In this document: positions 20,091-30,674 of the stretch, in pieces
How positions within the stretch are numbered: the first letter of the stretch is position 1
Layout: each line of letters begins with the position of its first letter
DNA from: Mortierella alpina
Taxonomy: Eukaryota > Mortierellomycota > Mortierellomycetes > Mortierellales > Mortierellaceae
Direction of reading: 5' to 3'
DNA: 64,000 nucleotides
NCBI GenBank assembly: GCA_029449245.1
Contig: JANATF010000013.1
Span: forward strand, 868,001-932,000
Notes under the pieces: model-generated
The model's input: the letters and a program-made list of their open reading frames with translations, nothing else
What the model was told of the DNA's origin: nothing
The model's database searches: none
Position numbers and translations under genes: made by a program

Positions 20091-23000
20091 TTAAAATTGG
20101 ATACCATGTGCTGTTTTAAAGTCGTTGACCAACTCGAGGCAATGAGAGAGGTTGCCGAGTGGTTCCCAAGTGGCGGAGCTACGAGGGTAGCCCTTCCAAA
20201 GAATAAGGAACTGATGCTGACGACGATAGCGTCTGTACTCGAGGATGCCTTCAGCCTCGTATTCCTCTTCGCCGTCAATGATCTCCGGTGGAGGCATGGC
20301 GGGTGCTCGTGGTCCGAGGGCTTCTGGCGACGGCTTATATTCTTGGAAGCGGTCCACGTGGAACACATCGTGTATCTTCATCGTCGGAGGCAGCTCAACA
20401 CGAAAGGAGACCGGTGTGTGCTGCTCCAGCAACGTGTAGGGTCCGATAAAGCGAGGCTGCAATTTGCGTGAGGGCTGGTTTTGATCCGCAGCGACTGTGA
20501 TGTGATCCGTGTTCAGCAGCACCTGATCTCCAACCTTGAACTTGTGGTCTCGGCGCCGTGTGTCAGCATTCTTGGCCTGTCGTTCCTGTGCTAAGGCTAT
20601 GGCCTCTTTTGCGATGGTCAAGGAGGTGTGCTGGTTCGTCACGAACGCCTCTACCGTAGGAACGAGTGTGGTCGGGGGCAGGAGCAGCGATGCTGGTACA
20701 CGTGGGTGGAAGCCGGCGTTCAGAAAGAAGGGGGAGAATCCTGTGGTGGCATTGGTGGCGTTGTTGTAGGCGAACTCTGCGGCAGTCAAAAGAAGGTCCC
20801 AGTTCGTCTGCTGTTGGTCCACGAATGCTCTCAGCATGATCTCCAACGTCTGATTGGCTCTCTCCGTCTGGCCGTCCGTCTGAGGATGGAATGCAGTGGA
20901 CATTGCGAGCTTGACATCCATGAGGCGATGAAGTTCTTTCCAGAAGTGGCTGGTGAACTTGGCGTCGCGGTCCGAGACGATGGAGGTGGGCATTCCATGC
21001 AGCCGAAAAATATTGTCAAAAAAGATCCGCGCGACGTCAGGAGCAGTGTCGGTTGTTTTGCTGGCGACAAAGCGTACTTGCTTGGAGAGTTTGTCCACGA
21101 AGACCGTGATGGCATCGAACCCTCGAGGTGTCCTTGGTAGCTGTACGATGAAGTCCATGGTCACAGTGTCCCAGCGTTGATCCGGTATCTCAAGTGGTTG
21201 AAGAAGTCCTGCTGGTCTCTGGCGGCTGGGCTTGTTGCGTTGACAACTCTCGCAGGTCTCGATGTACGTCCTTGTGTCTCGCGCAATCCTTGGCCAATAC
21301 GCTGTTCGTCTCAATTGGTCATAGGTCTTGTCAAATCCCAAGTGTCCAGCTATGGCCGAGTCATGAGCGTCATGCAAGAGAGAAAGACGAATGTCAGACT
21401 TCTGAGGAATGCAAACAAGGTTCATGCCATGTCGTTCAACAAACAAGAGATTCTCATGGAGCGAGTATCTCTGTGGGCAACTTCCCTGGAGGCAGCTTTC
21501 ATAGATAGGACCGAGTTTAGGATCATCCGGGTAACTATCGATCAGGCGCTGGCTCAATCCTGGGTCCAACTGTACGGCCAACGAGTGTAGTGCCACCGGG
21601 TCTGGGTCTTTGTGGTCTGGTCGTCTGGAGAGGGCGTCTGGTACGATGTTGTCTGCGCCACGCTTGTACTTGAAGTCGAAGTCGTACTCCTGCAGCAACT
21701 CCATCCAACGTGCCTGTCTGCGAGTCAGCTTGGGCTGCGTTGGGAAGTGGCGAAGCGTGGCGTGATCCGTGTACACGACGAAGTGTGATCCATCCAGGTA
21801 ATAACGCCATGTCTTCAGCGCGTGAACGACAGCCAGCAGCTCCTGTTCGTGTGTTGGATAGTTCCTCTCTGCAGAATTCATCTTCCTGGATGTGAACGCC
21901 ACTGGTCTCGAGACTCCATGTTCGTCTGTCTGAAAAAGCACGGCTCCAACAGTGAATCCAGACGCATCAGCTTCAACAGTGGTGGCTAGGTCGGGGTCAA
22001 AGATCCTGAGTACCGGTGCTTTGCTGATGGCGTCCTTGAGAGCGGTGAAGGCGTGTTCCTTGTCAGGATCCCAAGAGAATGGCACGCCCTCACCTAAGAG
22101 TCCAGTCAACGGTAACGCGATGTCAGCAAATCCGTCAATGTACTGCTGGTAGAATTGAGCAAGTCCAATGAACTGTTGTACATCCTTCTGCTTGCTGGGT
22201 CGGGGCCACTCGCGGATGGCGCGAACAAGCCCGGCGTTGGTGTGGATCCCGTCCTTCGAAATGACATGGCCTAGGAACTCCGTCTGCTCCTGCATGAATG
22301 AACACTTGCTAAGTTTGGCGTATAAGCCGTGCTTCCGAAGTAGGGCCAGTGCTTTCCTGAGGTGTTCCAGATGTTCAGCCTTCGTCTTCGAGTAGATGAG
22401 TATGTCGTCCAAGTAGATGTCAACCCACTTGTCAAGGCCGGGGTCAAAGACGTTGAGCATCATGTTGGAGAATGAGGCGGGAGCGTTAGTCAAACCAAAT
22501 GGAACGACGTTAAACTCAAAATGACCGTAACGACATCGAAACGCTGTTTTGTGGGTATGGGGTTCATAAACGCGTTGTTGATGGTAACCAGAAAAAAGAT
22601 CAAGTTTGGTGAAAAACTGTGCACCCCTGAACCGGTCGATGAGTTCGTCGATGCGGGGGAGGGGGTGTCGGTTTTTGCGAGTGATCCTGTTGAGGCCACG
22701 ATAGTCCACACACATGCGCAGGGAGCCGTCCTTCTTTTTGACAAAAAGGACGGGAGCGCCATAGGGGGATGTGCTCGGTTTGATGAATTTCTTTTTGAGC
22801 AATTCGTCCAACTGCTTCCTGAGCTCATCCAGTTCTGCGATGGACAGCCGAATGACTGGTCGCACAGGAGGGTCTGCTGTGGGGTCGGTGTCGATTTTCA
22901 TTGCGTCGCCTCGGTCTGGTGGGAGACCGTCAGGAAGGGAAGTGGGGAAGACATCACGAAACTCGTCGAGGATGGGAAGGACATCAGCAGGAACGGGCGG

Positions 23001-23870
23001 TGTGGAGGGGGTGATGGCTGAGGTGGTCTTCACTAATGCAAGAAACACTTCGTTGCCGGGTTGTGCAGTGAGGGCGTGGAAGTGCATGTGGTTCAGGAGA
23101 CGACCGCCGGACTTAGCTGCGATTGAAGAGGGCGCGAACCCTCGACATGACCAGACAACGTGGCCTCCATGGTGCTGAAAGTGCAGGTCGTTGGTGCGCC
23201 AATTGATTTCAGGGTTGACTGTAGTGAGCCATGGCTTCCCGAGGATCAAGTCATATGATTTGAGAGGGTAGAGGAGGGGGTCGAGATTGTCGGAGTAATT
23301 GTCGCGGGTGAGGGTGATGGGGACAGTGTGTTGAGTGATGGAGGAGGAGCCGTCAGGAAGTACAATGGGGATGGGGTTGCGGGAATGGAGAGGGAGCGAA
23401 TGTCGTTTTTGAAATGAGGAGCTGATGACGTTACCCTCGGCACCGCCATCGATGAGGATGCGTGCAGGGTGTCCATTGATCGAGCCAATGAATGTGAGCA
23501 GTGTGCGCTCAGCCTCAGTCACTGTGAAGGACTGCAGCCGGACAGCACGCTTGTTCATACGTCTCAGTTTGCTCTTGGTGAGCACGGGTGTAGACGCGGT
23601 TGAGGAGAGTGGGTCCAGGTCCGTCTTCTCAGGCAATCTAAGCACCACAGATGGGTCATGGCAAAGTTTCGCAACAGGGGGCGCGGGGTTGGGGGCGGGG
23701 TGAGTATCCAGAGTATCATTCTCGTTTGCAAGTGAGGGAGCGAGCATAGGCAGGTGGCAAGCATTCAGTTCAGGAGCAATTTTATTTGCAGAAATAGAAC
23801 AGACACTTGCCTGGGAGCAGGTCTCACTCCCTTTGTCCAGAGGAGAAAGGGAGGGGGCTTCAGCGATCAA
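20091..23870 (-). CDS. pol: Pol polyprotein of element H (PR-RT-RH-IN-chromodomain)
   Basis: About 1259 residues, collinear with G pol. Visible motifs: protease IDGGAEGNV, RT IYLDDILIYS, RNase H VEADASGF and YTDHATLRHF, integrase HDSAIAGH and CESCQRNK, core motifs TMDFIVQLP, IVSDRDAKF and TDGQTERANQ, and the C-terminal chromodomain (YEAEGILE, LWKGYP, ATWEP). The frame opens with TTG at 23870, as in G, and is -1 relative to gag (stop at 23879). No disabling change is seen, although loss of the 5' LTR and part of gag makes the copy non-autonomous. Confidence 0.93.
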   Translation of the reverse strand: MIAEAPSLSPLDKGSETCSQASVCSISANKIAPELNACHLPMLAPSLANENDTLDTHPAPNPAPPVAKLCHDPSVVLRLPEKTDLDPLSSTASTPVLTKSKLRRMNKRAVRLQSFTVTEAERTLLTFIGSINGHPARILIDGGAEGNVISSSFQKRHSLPLHSRNPIPIVLPDGSSSITQHTVPITLTRDNYSDNLDPLLYPLKSYDLILGKPWLTTVNPEINWRTNDLHFQHHGGHVVWSCRGFAPSSIAAKSGGRLLNHMHFHALTAQPGNEVFLALVKTTSAITPSTPPVPADVLPILDEFRDVFPTSLPDGLPPDRGDAMKIDTDPTADPPVRPVIRLSIAELDELRKQLDELLKKKFIKPSTSPYGAPVLFVKKKDGSLRMCVDYRGLNRITRKNRHPLPRIDELIDRFRGAQFFTKLDLFSGYHQQRVYEPHTHKTAFRCRYGHFEFNVVPFGLTNAPASFSNMMLNVFDPGLDKWVDIYLDDILIYSKTKAEHLEHLRKALALLRKHGLYAKLSKCSFMQEQTEFLGHVISKDGIHTNAGLVRAIREWPRPSKQKDVQQFIGLAQFYQQYIDGFADIALPLTGLLGEGVPFSWDPDKEHAFTALKDAISKAPVLRIFDPDLATTVEADASGFTVGAVLFQTDEHGVSRPVAFTSRKMNSAERNYPTHEQELLAVVHALKTWRYYLDGSHFVVYTDHATLRHFPTQPKLTRRQARWMELLQEYDFDFKYKRGADNIVPDALSRRPDHKDPDPVALHSLAVQLDPGLSQRLIDSYPDDPKLGPIYESCLQGSCPQRYSLHENLLFVERHGMNLVCIPQKSDIRLSLLHDAHDSAIAGHLGFDKTYDQLRRTAYWPRIARDTRTYIETCESCQRNKPSRQRPAGLLQPLEIPDQRWDTVTMDFIVQLPRTPRGFDAITVFVDKLSKQVRFVASKTTDTAPDVARIFFDNIFRLHGMPTSIVSDRDAKFTSHFWKELHRLMDVKLAMSTAFHPQTDGQTERANQTLEIMLRAFVDQQQTNWDLLLTAAEFAYNNATNATTGFSPFFLNAGFHPRVPASLLLPPTTLVPTVEAFVTNQHTSLTIAKEAIALAQERQAKNADTRRRDHKFKVGDQVLLNTDHITVAADQNQPSRKLQPRFIGPYTLLEQHTPVSFRVELPPTMKIHDVFHVDRFQEYKPSPEALGPRAPAMPPPEIIDGEEEYEAEGILEYRRYRRQHQFLILWKGYPRSSATWEPLGNLSHCLELVNDFKTAHGIQF

Positions 23871-23878
23871 GTCCTGGA

Positions 23879-24273
23879 CTAAGCTTGACCGCTGGGGGCG
23901 TTTCCCGAAGGAGCGCCCTCGTTGGTTTCAATGAAATTGGCGCAAACACCTTCCCACGATTGATGTCCGCTCTTGCGGCATCTGAAACAACCGCCGGTTT
24001 CAATGAGGCGTTGTCGCTCTGCAGGGGTCAAGCGGGGGGTGGGCGCCCAGTTGTTGCGGTTGTTGCTATTTTTATAACGGTTGTTGCTGGGGCGAGGGCG
24101 TTGCTGGTTGTGGGGGCGGTAACCGTGTTGTTGCTGAGCCTGCATGATGGCGTTGACTACAACCTGGATGTTGTCGATGTCCATGGCCATTGGGTTGTGG
24201 CGTGGTGGGGCGAGGGGGGTCGCAGAGGGGGAGCTGGTGCCGATAAAGTTAGTGTAATATTCTGCAGCGTTAA
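23879..24273 (-). pseudogene. gag: Element H gag, C-terminal part
   Basis: C-terminal end of Gag: the motif PMAMDIDNIQ (compare NAMEVDNL in G), a Gln/Asn/Arg-rich linker, and a cysteine knuckle CFRCRKSGHQSWEGVC. The last spacing is HX6C instead of the usual HX4C. Sequence before 24273 is replaced by D's LTR. A GNAPSG-type tail precedes the stop, as in G. Confidence 0.82.
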
Positions 24274-24464
24274 TGAAACGTGGAGTGGAATAGGAGGAGT
24301 CAAGGAGACAAAGAGTTGTTGTTTATTGTCTGCCGACGCAGGACTCCTTTATAGGTGTCCTGCCACGGGCTATCTTTACACTCAATGAACCTTGATAAAA
24401 AGGGAAGTGGTCTCTGACTAGAGAGGTACACTCCCTAGAACCTAGTAGGTCCCAGTACGTTACA
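24274..24464 (-). repeat. Element D 3' LTR (family 4)
   Basis: 191 bp, aligned with both E LTRs and ending GTACGTTACA, but with many substitutions. A polypurine tract (rc of AGCTCCCCCCGAG) abuts it at 24465. It inserted in H gag; 24269-24273 (GTTAA) is the presumed TSD copy. Confidence 0.87.
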
Positions 24465-24522
24465 AGCTCCCCCCGAGATTTGATCTACAATCATGACCGC
24501 AAGGTAGGGTACAGGTAACTGG

Positions 24523-24729
24523 TGAGGGTAAAAAGTGGAAAACCTCATGAACTAAATATTAGTATGTGAGGGTAAAAAGTGAAAAACCTCAGGATGCTCG
24601 TTATGATAGAGGGAAAAGTGGAAACCTCTTGATGTGCCTTGCTGGGATAAAACTATGAAAACCCTTTACAGGAGAAGACATGCGTCTTTACCTTCTTTGT
24701 GGGGAAAACGCGTGGCGTGAAAAACCCCA
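24523..24729 (-). repeat. Hairpin array in the D 3' non-coding region
   Basis: Five short inverted repeats with A/T-rich loops lie between pol and the LTR: 24523-24547 and 24567-24591 (stem TGAGG/CCTCA), 24608-24629 (AGAGG/CCTCT), 24644-24664 (GGG/CCC) and 24700-24729 (TGGGG/CCCCA). Loops have the form GTAAAAAGTGAAAAA or close variants. The order matches E, with one unit fewer. Confidence 0.75.
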
Positions 24730-24755
24730 ACAAGCATTTCTGCTTGTTGCTGCGA

Positions 24756-26556
24756 CTACAGCTTGCCAGCTTTCCTTGTGGATGCTGGTATTCTTTTGCT
24801 CTTCCTACTCTTACTGGAGTCTTGAATGGACTTCTTGTCTTTAAGCTTGCTTCTTCTTAGATCTCTTCTTTGAGCCTTTTCATTCCTCTTAGCCTGTTTG
24901 GCGATGACATGAGGATTCTCTTGCTTTAGACGCTTCCAATATTGTCTGATCAGAGTGTCTGAATCGAAGCTGCTGTATGGGATTCGCTGATTGTGTGAGG
25001 AGTCGTATCCTTTCCACTTAACAGTGTACTCCACTCCCTCCCCAGAAAAGTCGTGGCCTAAAATGGCTTCGACTTCGTACGACTCAGCACTAGGAGCATC
25101 CAATGCCTGAGTGACACGCTTGAGCTGTTCTGGAGAATAGTTGCGAGCGAGCGTTTGGTTTGTGACATCCAACAGTGTGTAGGAACTATTGTCGGAGCGA
25201 GACATGACTTTGAAAGGGCCATGATATTTGGGCGAGAGTTTGCCGTCTGGTGTTTCTTCTCTGGTCATGACAAAAGTGCCAGGAGGAAAGTCCAGAATAC
25301 GATGTGACCGATTAAACTTGTCGATCATTTTGCGTTGAGTGTCTGCGCTTTTGTCAGCGATGGCTGGATACACCAAGTTAGTTAGATACTCCAATCTTTC
25401 TTCAAGTTCTTGCTCAGTCATTAAGTGTGATTCAGCAGACGAGAAGTCTGTCAAACCTGCAAATGAACGACCAAAAAACAGGGAGAAAGGTGTTGAGCTG
25501 TGAAGGCTAGTCGCTCTGGCATTCAATTGAAGTTGGACCATGGGAAGATAAGCATCCCATGTTTCTGTGCGACCTTCTAGCTGCTTACGGAGATTTTCTT
25601 TAAGAGCTCGAACAAAACGTTCTGCGACCCCGTTAGACCTTGGGTGATATGGTGTGGATAACCGATGGTCTACTTTCAGTTTTCGTGCCATGAGTTTGAT
25701 GATTGTATTCACAAACTCTGTACCATTGTCGCTCTGGATAATCTTAGGGAATCCGATACCACAAAACAGTTTGAACAGCACACGTGCTACTGTTTCGGCT
25801 TCTTTGTTAGGCAGTGGCTCTAGGAAGACGAATCTTGTGCAGATGTCAACCATGACCAGCGCAAAGTTATTGCCTTGGGTACTGGTCTCGAATGAGGCGA
25901 GATCTATTGCGACGTGTTCTCCTGGGAGACGTGCATGGATTGCTTTTAACGGGTGATATCCTTTGCGGGCAATGTTAAAGTGCTGACAGGGTCCACACTG
26001 ACTAACCCAAGCAAGACAGTCTTCTCGAAGTTTAGGCCAGGTGAAACCCTTCTTATGGATGGCGTCGACCATTGCGTTGCCTCCAAGGTGACCAAATTCA
26101 TGCACACTTTTCAGCATTTGCTTGCGCTCGCTGAGATCCAGGATTGTGTCCTTCGGTGTGTCTTCGAATTGCATCGCATGAGCGTAGGGTGCATTGGGAT
26201 CAATGCTTGCGGGGTACAGACTGTTCAGACTATTAGCCAGTTCTACGGAAGACATACTCGACGGTTCGTGCTCCAAGGGCGGAGCTGTATGTTTCTGACC
26301 TGACCTAGTCACTGCTGCGATTTTGTGTTTTTTGGTGTTACCTTGGCTCGGTGGCTCTGGAGGAGTCCATAGTTCATCCGGATATGCTCTAGACAAAGCA
26401 TCTGGAATGATGTTCAGCACTCCTGGACGATATACACACTCGAAATCATAACTGAGAAGAGTAGCCTTCCAGTTCGTGATGATCTGAGGAAGCTCCTTCT
26501 GTTCGTGAATGTACGTCAGGGGTTTGTGATCGGTGTAGAGAACAAACTTTCTACCC
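24756..26556 (-). pseudogene. pol: Element D pol, C-terminal part
   Basis: From the end of RNase H (TDHKPLTY-like motif) through integrase and chromodomain. Visible: zinc domain HEFGHLGG...CGPCQ, core motifs AIDLASF, IIQSDNGTEF and NGVAERF, chromodomain YEVEAILG and VKWKGYD, and a lysine/arginine-rich tail that could be a nuclear localisation signal. The frame is open, but it is fused to LTR S2 at 26556. Relative to E, sequence equivalent to about 37525-38549 (RT and most of RNase H) is absent. Confidence 0.88.
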
Positions 26557-27556
26557 TGTGATGAAGCAGAGCTGGATCCGCCCCAAGGAGCAGGGAAATA
26601 GTCAGGACCACTGCGACACTAGGATCCGGCAATCGTTCATCCGCCCTCCCTCTATAATATCAAAATCCTGCTGCCCTCTCTATTCAGTATAGACTTTATG
26701 AACACATCAATTTTATATAGCTTCAGTATAGCACCCTAAATTTATAACCCATAAAAGAAGACCCAGACTTGGACTTAGGTTCCGGGTCTGTTTCCTCCCC
26801 AAAAGTTTTCCTTTACATCGATTGCACAGTTTAGAACTACGTTCCTACGCACATCCTCACCCCCCTGACACCCCAAAGTAGGATTAGTGTTGCTCTGCCA
26901 CAACTCGACGCTCCGCACACGGTATAAGCGTTTGAGTGAGAGTAGAGACGAGAATAGTGCTTTAGCCAACCTCTGTTCTTTACACCAATCCGTCCCGAGA
27001 CACTCCACCGTCCCCTTCTTCTCCTACAAATCCTGAACCATCAAGGCCCGTATCCCTAGGCCTTCCACCAGGTATGAAGATGATCACATAGAGTGTCTTC
27101 TCGGAGGATCAAGAACAGTACCCCTCGGATTTGGAACTATCCTTGGCACAGGAGTCAAGAAGGAGTCCCTTTGTCTATACAGGCCCCTAACCTGTGTGTG
27201 CCGTTGTTTCTGTAGTTTTTGTAGTTATAGATTCTCTCCCTGTCCCCCACTTGCGAGAGACACCCTGTGAGACTTGAGTCCCCCCAACGGGCCTCACAGT
27301 AAGTGTTCACTCGGTTTCTCTTAAGTTTGTTAAGCCTGTTATCAGTTAGATACTTATATTTTGAATAGTCTTCCTTTTATTCTCAGGCTCAAGAGCAACC
27401 AAGTCATTTGGTACGCTTCCGCCGATTGCCCCCAACGGAGATCGATCGCAAGATCAAACGTAAGGGATTCTATCATTAGTCATTTCGTATCTGAGCAGTC
27501 TTACCTTCTTGAGTTGACCGTAGTCTATTTTACAGAACTAGAGTTACTTCACCACA
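26557..27556 (+). repeat. Family-2 LTR S2, solo, without TSD
   Basis: 1000 bp, TGTGATGAAG...CTTCACCACA, closely similar to the F LTRs. The flanks are D pol on both sides, but the 4-bp neighbours (ACCC and CCCG) do not match and about 1025 bp of D is missing between them. This suggests recombination rather than simple solo-LTR formation. Confidence 0.93.
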
Positions 27557-27961
27557 CCCGTGTCCCACCATTTTTGGATTGCACTATCTACTTCTTCTTT
27601 CTCTGTTTGCGCGTAGAATGGGCGTGATCTTTCTTGAATCGTGCAGCCAGGCTTTACTTTCAAAGATACCCTCATTGACTCTAGCGTGCAATACGACTTT
27701 GGGTCAATTTTGGCATTAGCGTTCATGTGGGGTTCCAGGGCTTTCATGAACTCAGCCTTTTGTTCTAGGAATTCAGGCGTACGTTCTTCTTCGGGAGTTT
27801 CCTTGGGTATGAGCGAGGCCTTTTCATCATAAGGCACCCAAAGGAACTCCTCCTTTCTCATGGGTGGCATCGCCATTCCTGTGATGGCGAAACCAAACCT
27901 TGCAAAGAGATCCATTCCTATGATGAAGTCATAGTACTCTATGGCCATAACATACACATGG
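27557..27961 (-). pseudogene. pol: Element D pol, protease-RT linker fragment
   Basis: About 135 codons aligned with E polyprotein after the protease active site: VMAIEYYDFIIGMDLFARFG, the FLWVPYDEK segment and the start of RT (RSRPFYAQTEKEEV). It is bounded by S2 (left) and the F 5' LTR (right). The upstream part continues at 42941-44483. Confidence 0.87.
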
Positions 27962-28961
27962 TGTGATGAAGCAGAGCTGGATCCGCCCCAAGGAGCAGGG
28001 AAATAGTCAGGACCACTGCGACACTAGGATCCGGCAATCGTTCATCCGCCCTCCCTCTATAATATCAAAATCCTGCTGCCCTCTCTATTCAGTATAGACT
28101 TTATGAACACATCAATTTTATATAGCTTCAGTATAGCACCCTAAATTTATAACCCATAAAAGAAGACCCAGACTTGGACTTAGGTTCCGGGTCTGTTTCC
28201 TCCCCAAAAGTTTTCCTTTACATCGATTGCACAGTTTAGAACTACGTTCCTACGCACATCCTCACCCCCCTGACACCCCAAAGTAGGATTAGTGTTGCTC
28301 TGCCACAACTTGACGCTCCGCACACGGTATAAGCGTTTGAGTGAGAGTAGAGACGAGAATAGTGCTTTAGCCAACCTCTGTTCTTTACACCAATCCGTCC
28401 CGAGACACTCCACCGTCCCCCTCCTCTCCTACAAATCCTGAACCATCAAGGCCCGTATCCCTAGGCCTTCCACCAGGTATGAAGATGATCACATAGAGTG
28501 TCTTCTCGGAGGATCAAGAACAGTACCCCTCGGATTTGGAACTATCCTTGGCACAGGAGTCAAGAAGGAGTCCCTTTGTCTATACAGGCCCCTAACCTGT
28601 GTGTGCCGTTGTTTCTGTAGTTTTTGTAGTTATAGATTCTCTCCCTGTCCCCCACTTGCGAGAGACACCCTGTGAGACTTGAGTCCCCCCAACGGGCCTC
28701 ACAGTAAGTGTTCACTCGGTTTCTCTTAAGTTTGTTAAGCCTGTTATCAGTTAGATACTTATATTTTGAATAGTCTTCCTTTTATTCTCAGGCTCAAGAG
28801 CAACCAAGTCATTTGGTACGCTTCCGCCGATTGCCCCCAACGGAGATCGATCGCAAGATCAAACGTAAGGGATTCTATCATTAGTCATTTCGTATCTGAG
28901 CAGTCTTACCTTCTTGAGTTGACCGTAGTCTATTTTACAGAACTAGAGTTACTTCACCACA
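27962..28961 (+). repeat. Element F 5' LTR (family 2)
   Basis: 1000 bp. A TATA-like/ATAAAAGAAG stretch lies at about 28150-28165. A donor-like GTAAGT (28704) and acceptor-like TTCTCAG (ending 28791) are conserved in S1, S2 and the 3' LTR. Recurrent antisense 77-codon frames in this LTR are not credible genes. Confidence 0.93.
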
Positions 28962-28969
28962 CGTTTTCT

Positions 28970-28986
28970 TGGTGGAGAACCTGGGC
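28970..28986 (+). promoter_or_regulatory. Possible tRNA-type primer-binding site, element F
   Basis: TGGTGGAGAACCTGGGC starts 9 nt after the LTR and is conserved in B's leader on the minus strand, while neighbouring sequence is not. The leading TGG would pair with a tRNA CCA end. The offset from the LTR is larger than usual, and the tRNA is not identified. 28962-29085 otherwise holds a short leader with no other recognised feature. Confidence 0.4.
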
Positions 28987-29085
28987 AATCCTTCTTGGAT
29001 ATCAATTGCCAAAAATAAACTCCTCATCCGAGGTCACGACTAACCAATCACACTGCTGGAAAAATTCTCTTCCGGAACCTAACCG

Positions 29086-30669
29086 ATGAGTCACCCCCGA
29101 ATGCGCCACGGCCCCTCTGTGCCAAGCATTCCCAACAATCTTGTTCCGGAGGTGACCCACTCCGAGCCAATCAGCAACCCCGCTGATATCGCCGTGTTTG
29201 ATGATTTCGATGACGCCAATCCGGTTCACCCCGAGCCGCGTCCCGATTGGGCGGTCGCTATCGACAATCAGTCATCAAGTTTGAGAACCGAGATAAGAGA
29301 TGAAATGAGAGCCATGGAGAAACGCATCCACGAGGGAGTCGCAAACATCATTGGCCAACATTACGGAGGCCGTAATCGTCCGAATGAAGAGTTGCAAGGC
29401 CCCCACAACATGCGAACTCCCAAGCCATTGGTAGCCGATGACACCACCGACGATGAACAAGAGGCAAGTATCAGTCAGAGAGCTCCCAGGCAGTCCGCAC
29501 GTCCTGTTGGAAGACAAGTTCCCCGTACAGCTGATGTCGATCGTCAGCGGGCCAGAGAGAATGAAGAGGCGAACCCGCACTACCATGCCATGGACGTTGA
29601 TCTGTACCGACGCACTCTCGAAAGGATCAAGTCATACGATGGGCCAACATTCTCTTTGAGCCGTAAGAAAGGAAAATATGCCGATGACTGGATCAGAGGG
29701 TTCGACAACTGGTTCCGAGCCAAAGTGTGTGATCCGAATATTGACGACAGTGCTATTCGTACCGGAGTCATCCGCCTGGTCATGTCCGCAGTTGGGAAAC
29801 ATACCGAGGCCAGCGAATGGTGCCGTATCCGCGCTCGAGAAAGGAACATGACGTACCGGATTTTGATGGACGATCTATCGGATACATTCATGGACTTGGA
29901 CGAAGCCAGACGTCGAATCCAGATCGATTTCCTGCAAGAGTTTCCTCAGACAGCCAATGAGAGGATTGCAAAATACAATGTCCGATTCAAGACCCGCGTT
30001 GACCTTCACCGTGCTGCCTGTGCTCGTGCTCGACGGGTACCTGACGAGAGGTCATTACTGTCCTGCTATGCCGCTGGATTGTACGATACGCACCAACGGT
30101 ATATCGCGCTTCGTCAAGGCGACTGGCAGACTGCCATGGAGTATATGAGAGAATTGGGCTCTCGATACAACGAGGTAGAACTCGCACGAAAGCCATCCAA
30201 AGCCGTAGGAGAATCGGACTGTGAAGAATCAGAGGACGATGGATATAACTCAACCGATGGAGAAGCCGCTAAGAAGCAAAAGGACCGAGCTCAATCCTCG
30301 ACAGGGACAGGACGATGGGACTCCATGCATGAGGACCTCAAAGCAGTTACTGATCAACTCGGAGCTCTCACCATCCTAATGACCAAGCAACAGAAGAATC
30401 AGCCTGCTCGTACCCCAGGCGCCCCACTGAGCTCCCGTCCAGCTAAGGACATGTCCAACGTCAAATGTTACAACTGTGATGAGACCGGACATTATTCGTC
30501 CAAGTGCCCGAACCCGCGCAGACCCCGCACCCTCATGGCTCAACAATGGTACCGGGCTTCTCAGTATGACGACGACGACAATGCTGGAGAATATGCGTGC
30601 TATCTCTCCAAGGTCGATCTCGAGGAATATCTGGAGGAACGTTCCGCAGCTGAAGAGCAGGATTTTTAA
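29086..30669 (+). CDS. gag: Gag protein of element F
   Basis: 527 residues. A variable N-terminal region is followed by a capsid-like domain (about 165-370; YADDWIRGFDNWFRAKV, with RRRIQIDFLQEFPQ later), a charged linker, and a CX2CX4HX4C zinc knuckle (CYNCDETGHYSSKC) near residue 465. It would build the particle and bind RNA. ATG 29086 is the first in frame after the leader. The stop sits in GGATTTTTAAG, and the pol frame (-1) is already open there. It is the intact counterpart of the split B gag. Confidence 0.93.
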   Translation: MSHPRMRHGPSVPSIPNNLVPEVTHSEPISNPADIAVFDDFDDANPVHPEPRPDWAVAIDNQSSSLRTEIRDEMRAMEKRIHEGVANIIGQHYGGRNRPNEELQGPHNMRTPKPLVADDTTDDEQEASISQRAPRQSARPVGRQVPRTADVDRQRARENEEANPHYHAMDVDLYRRTLERIKSYDGPTFSLSRKKGKYADDWIRGFDNWFRAKVCDPNIDDSAIRTGVIRLVMSAVGKHTEASEWCRIRARERNMTYRILMDDLSDTFMDLDEARRRIQIDFLQEFPQTANERIAKYNVRFKTRVDLHRAACARARRVPDERSLLSCYAAGLYDTHQRYIALRQGDWQTAMEYMRELGSRYNEVELARKPSKAVGESDCEESEDDGYNSTDGEAAKKQKDRAQSSTGTGRWDSMHEDLKAVTDQLGALTILMTKQQKNQPARTPGAPLSSRPAKDMSNVKCYNCDETGHYSSKCPNPRRPRTLMAQQWYRASQYDDDDNAGEYACYLSKVDLEEYLEERSAAEEQDF

Positions 30670-30674
30670 GAGGG

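Larger units (their letters stand above)
19981..24273 (-). mobile_element. Family-3 chromovirus H, 5'-truncated
   Basis: Minus-strand element with a short 3' LTR, polypurine tract (AAAAGGGGAAGG, 20081-20092), intact pol and the 3' part of gag. Element D's LTR begins at 24274 and cuts the gag. The 5' part of H would lie beyond D and is not in the window. Confidence 0.87.
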
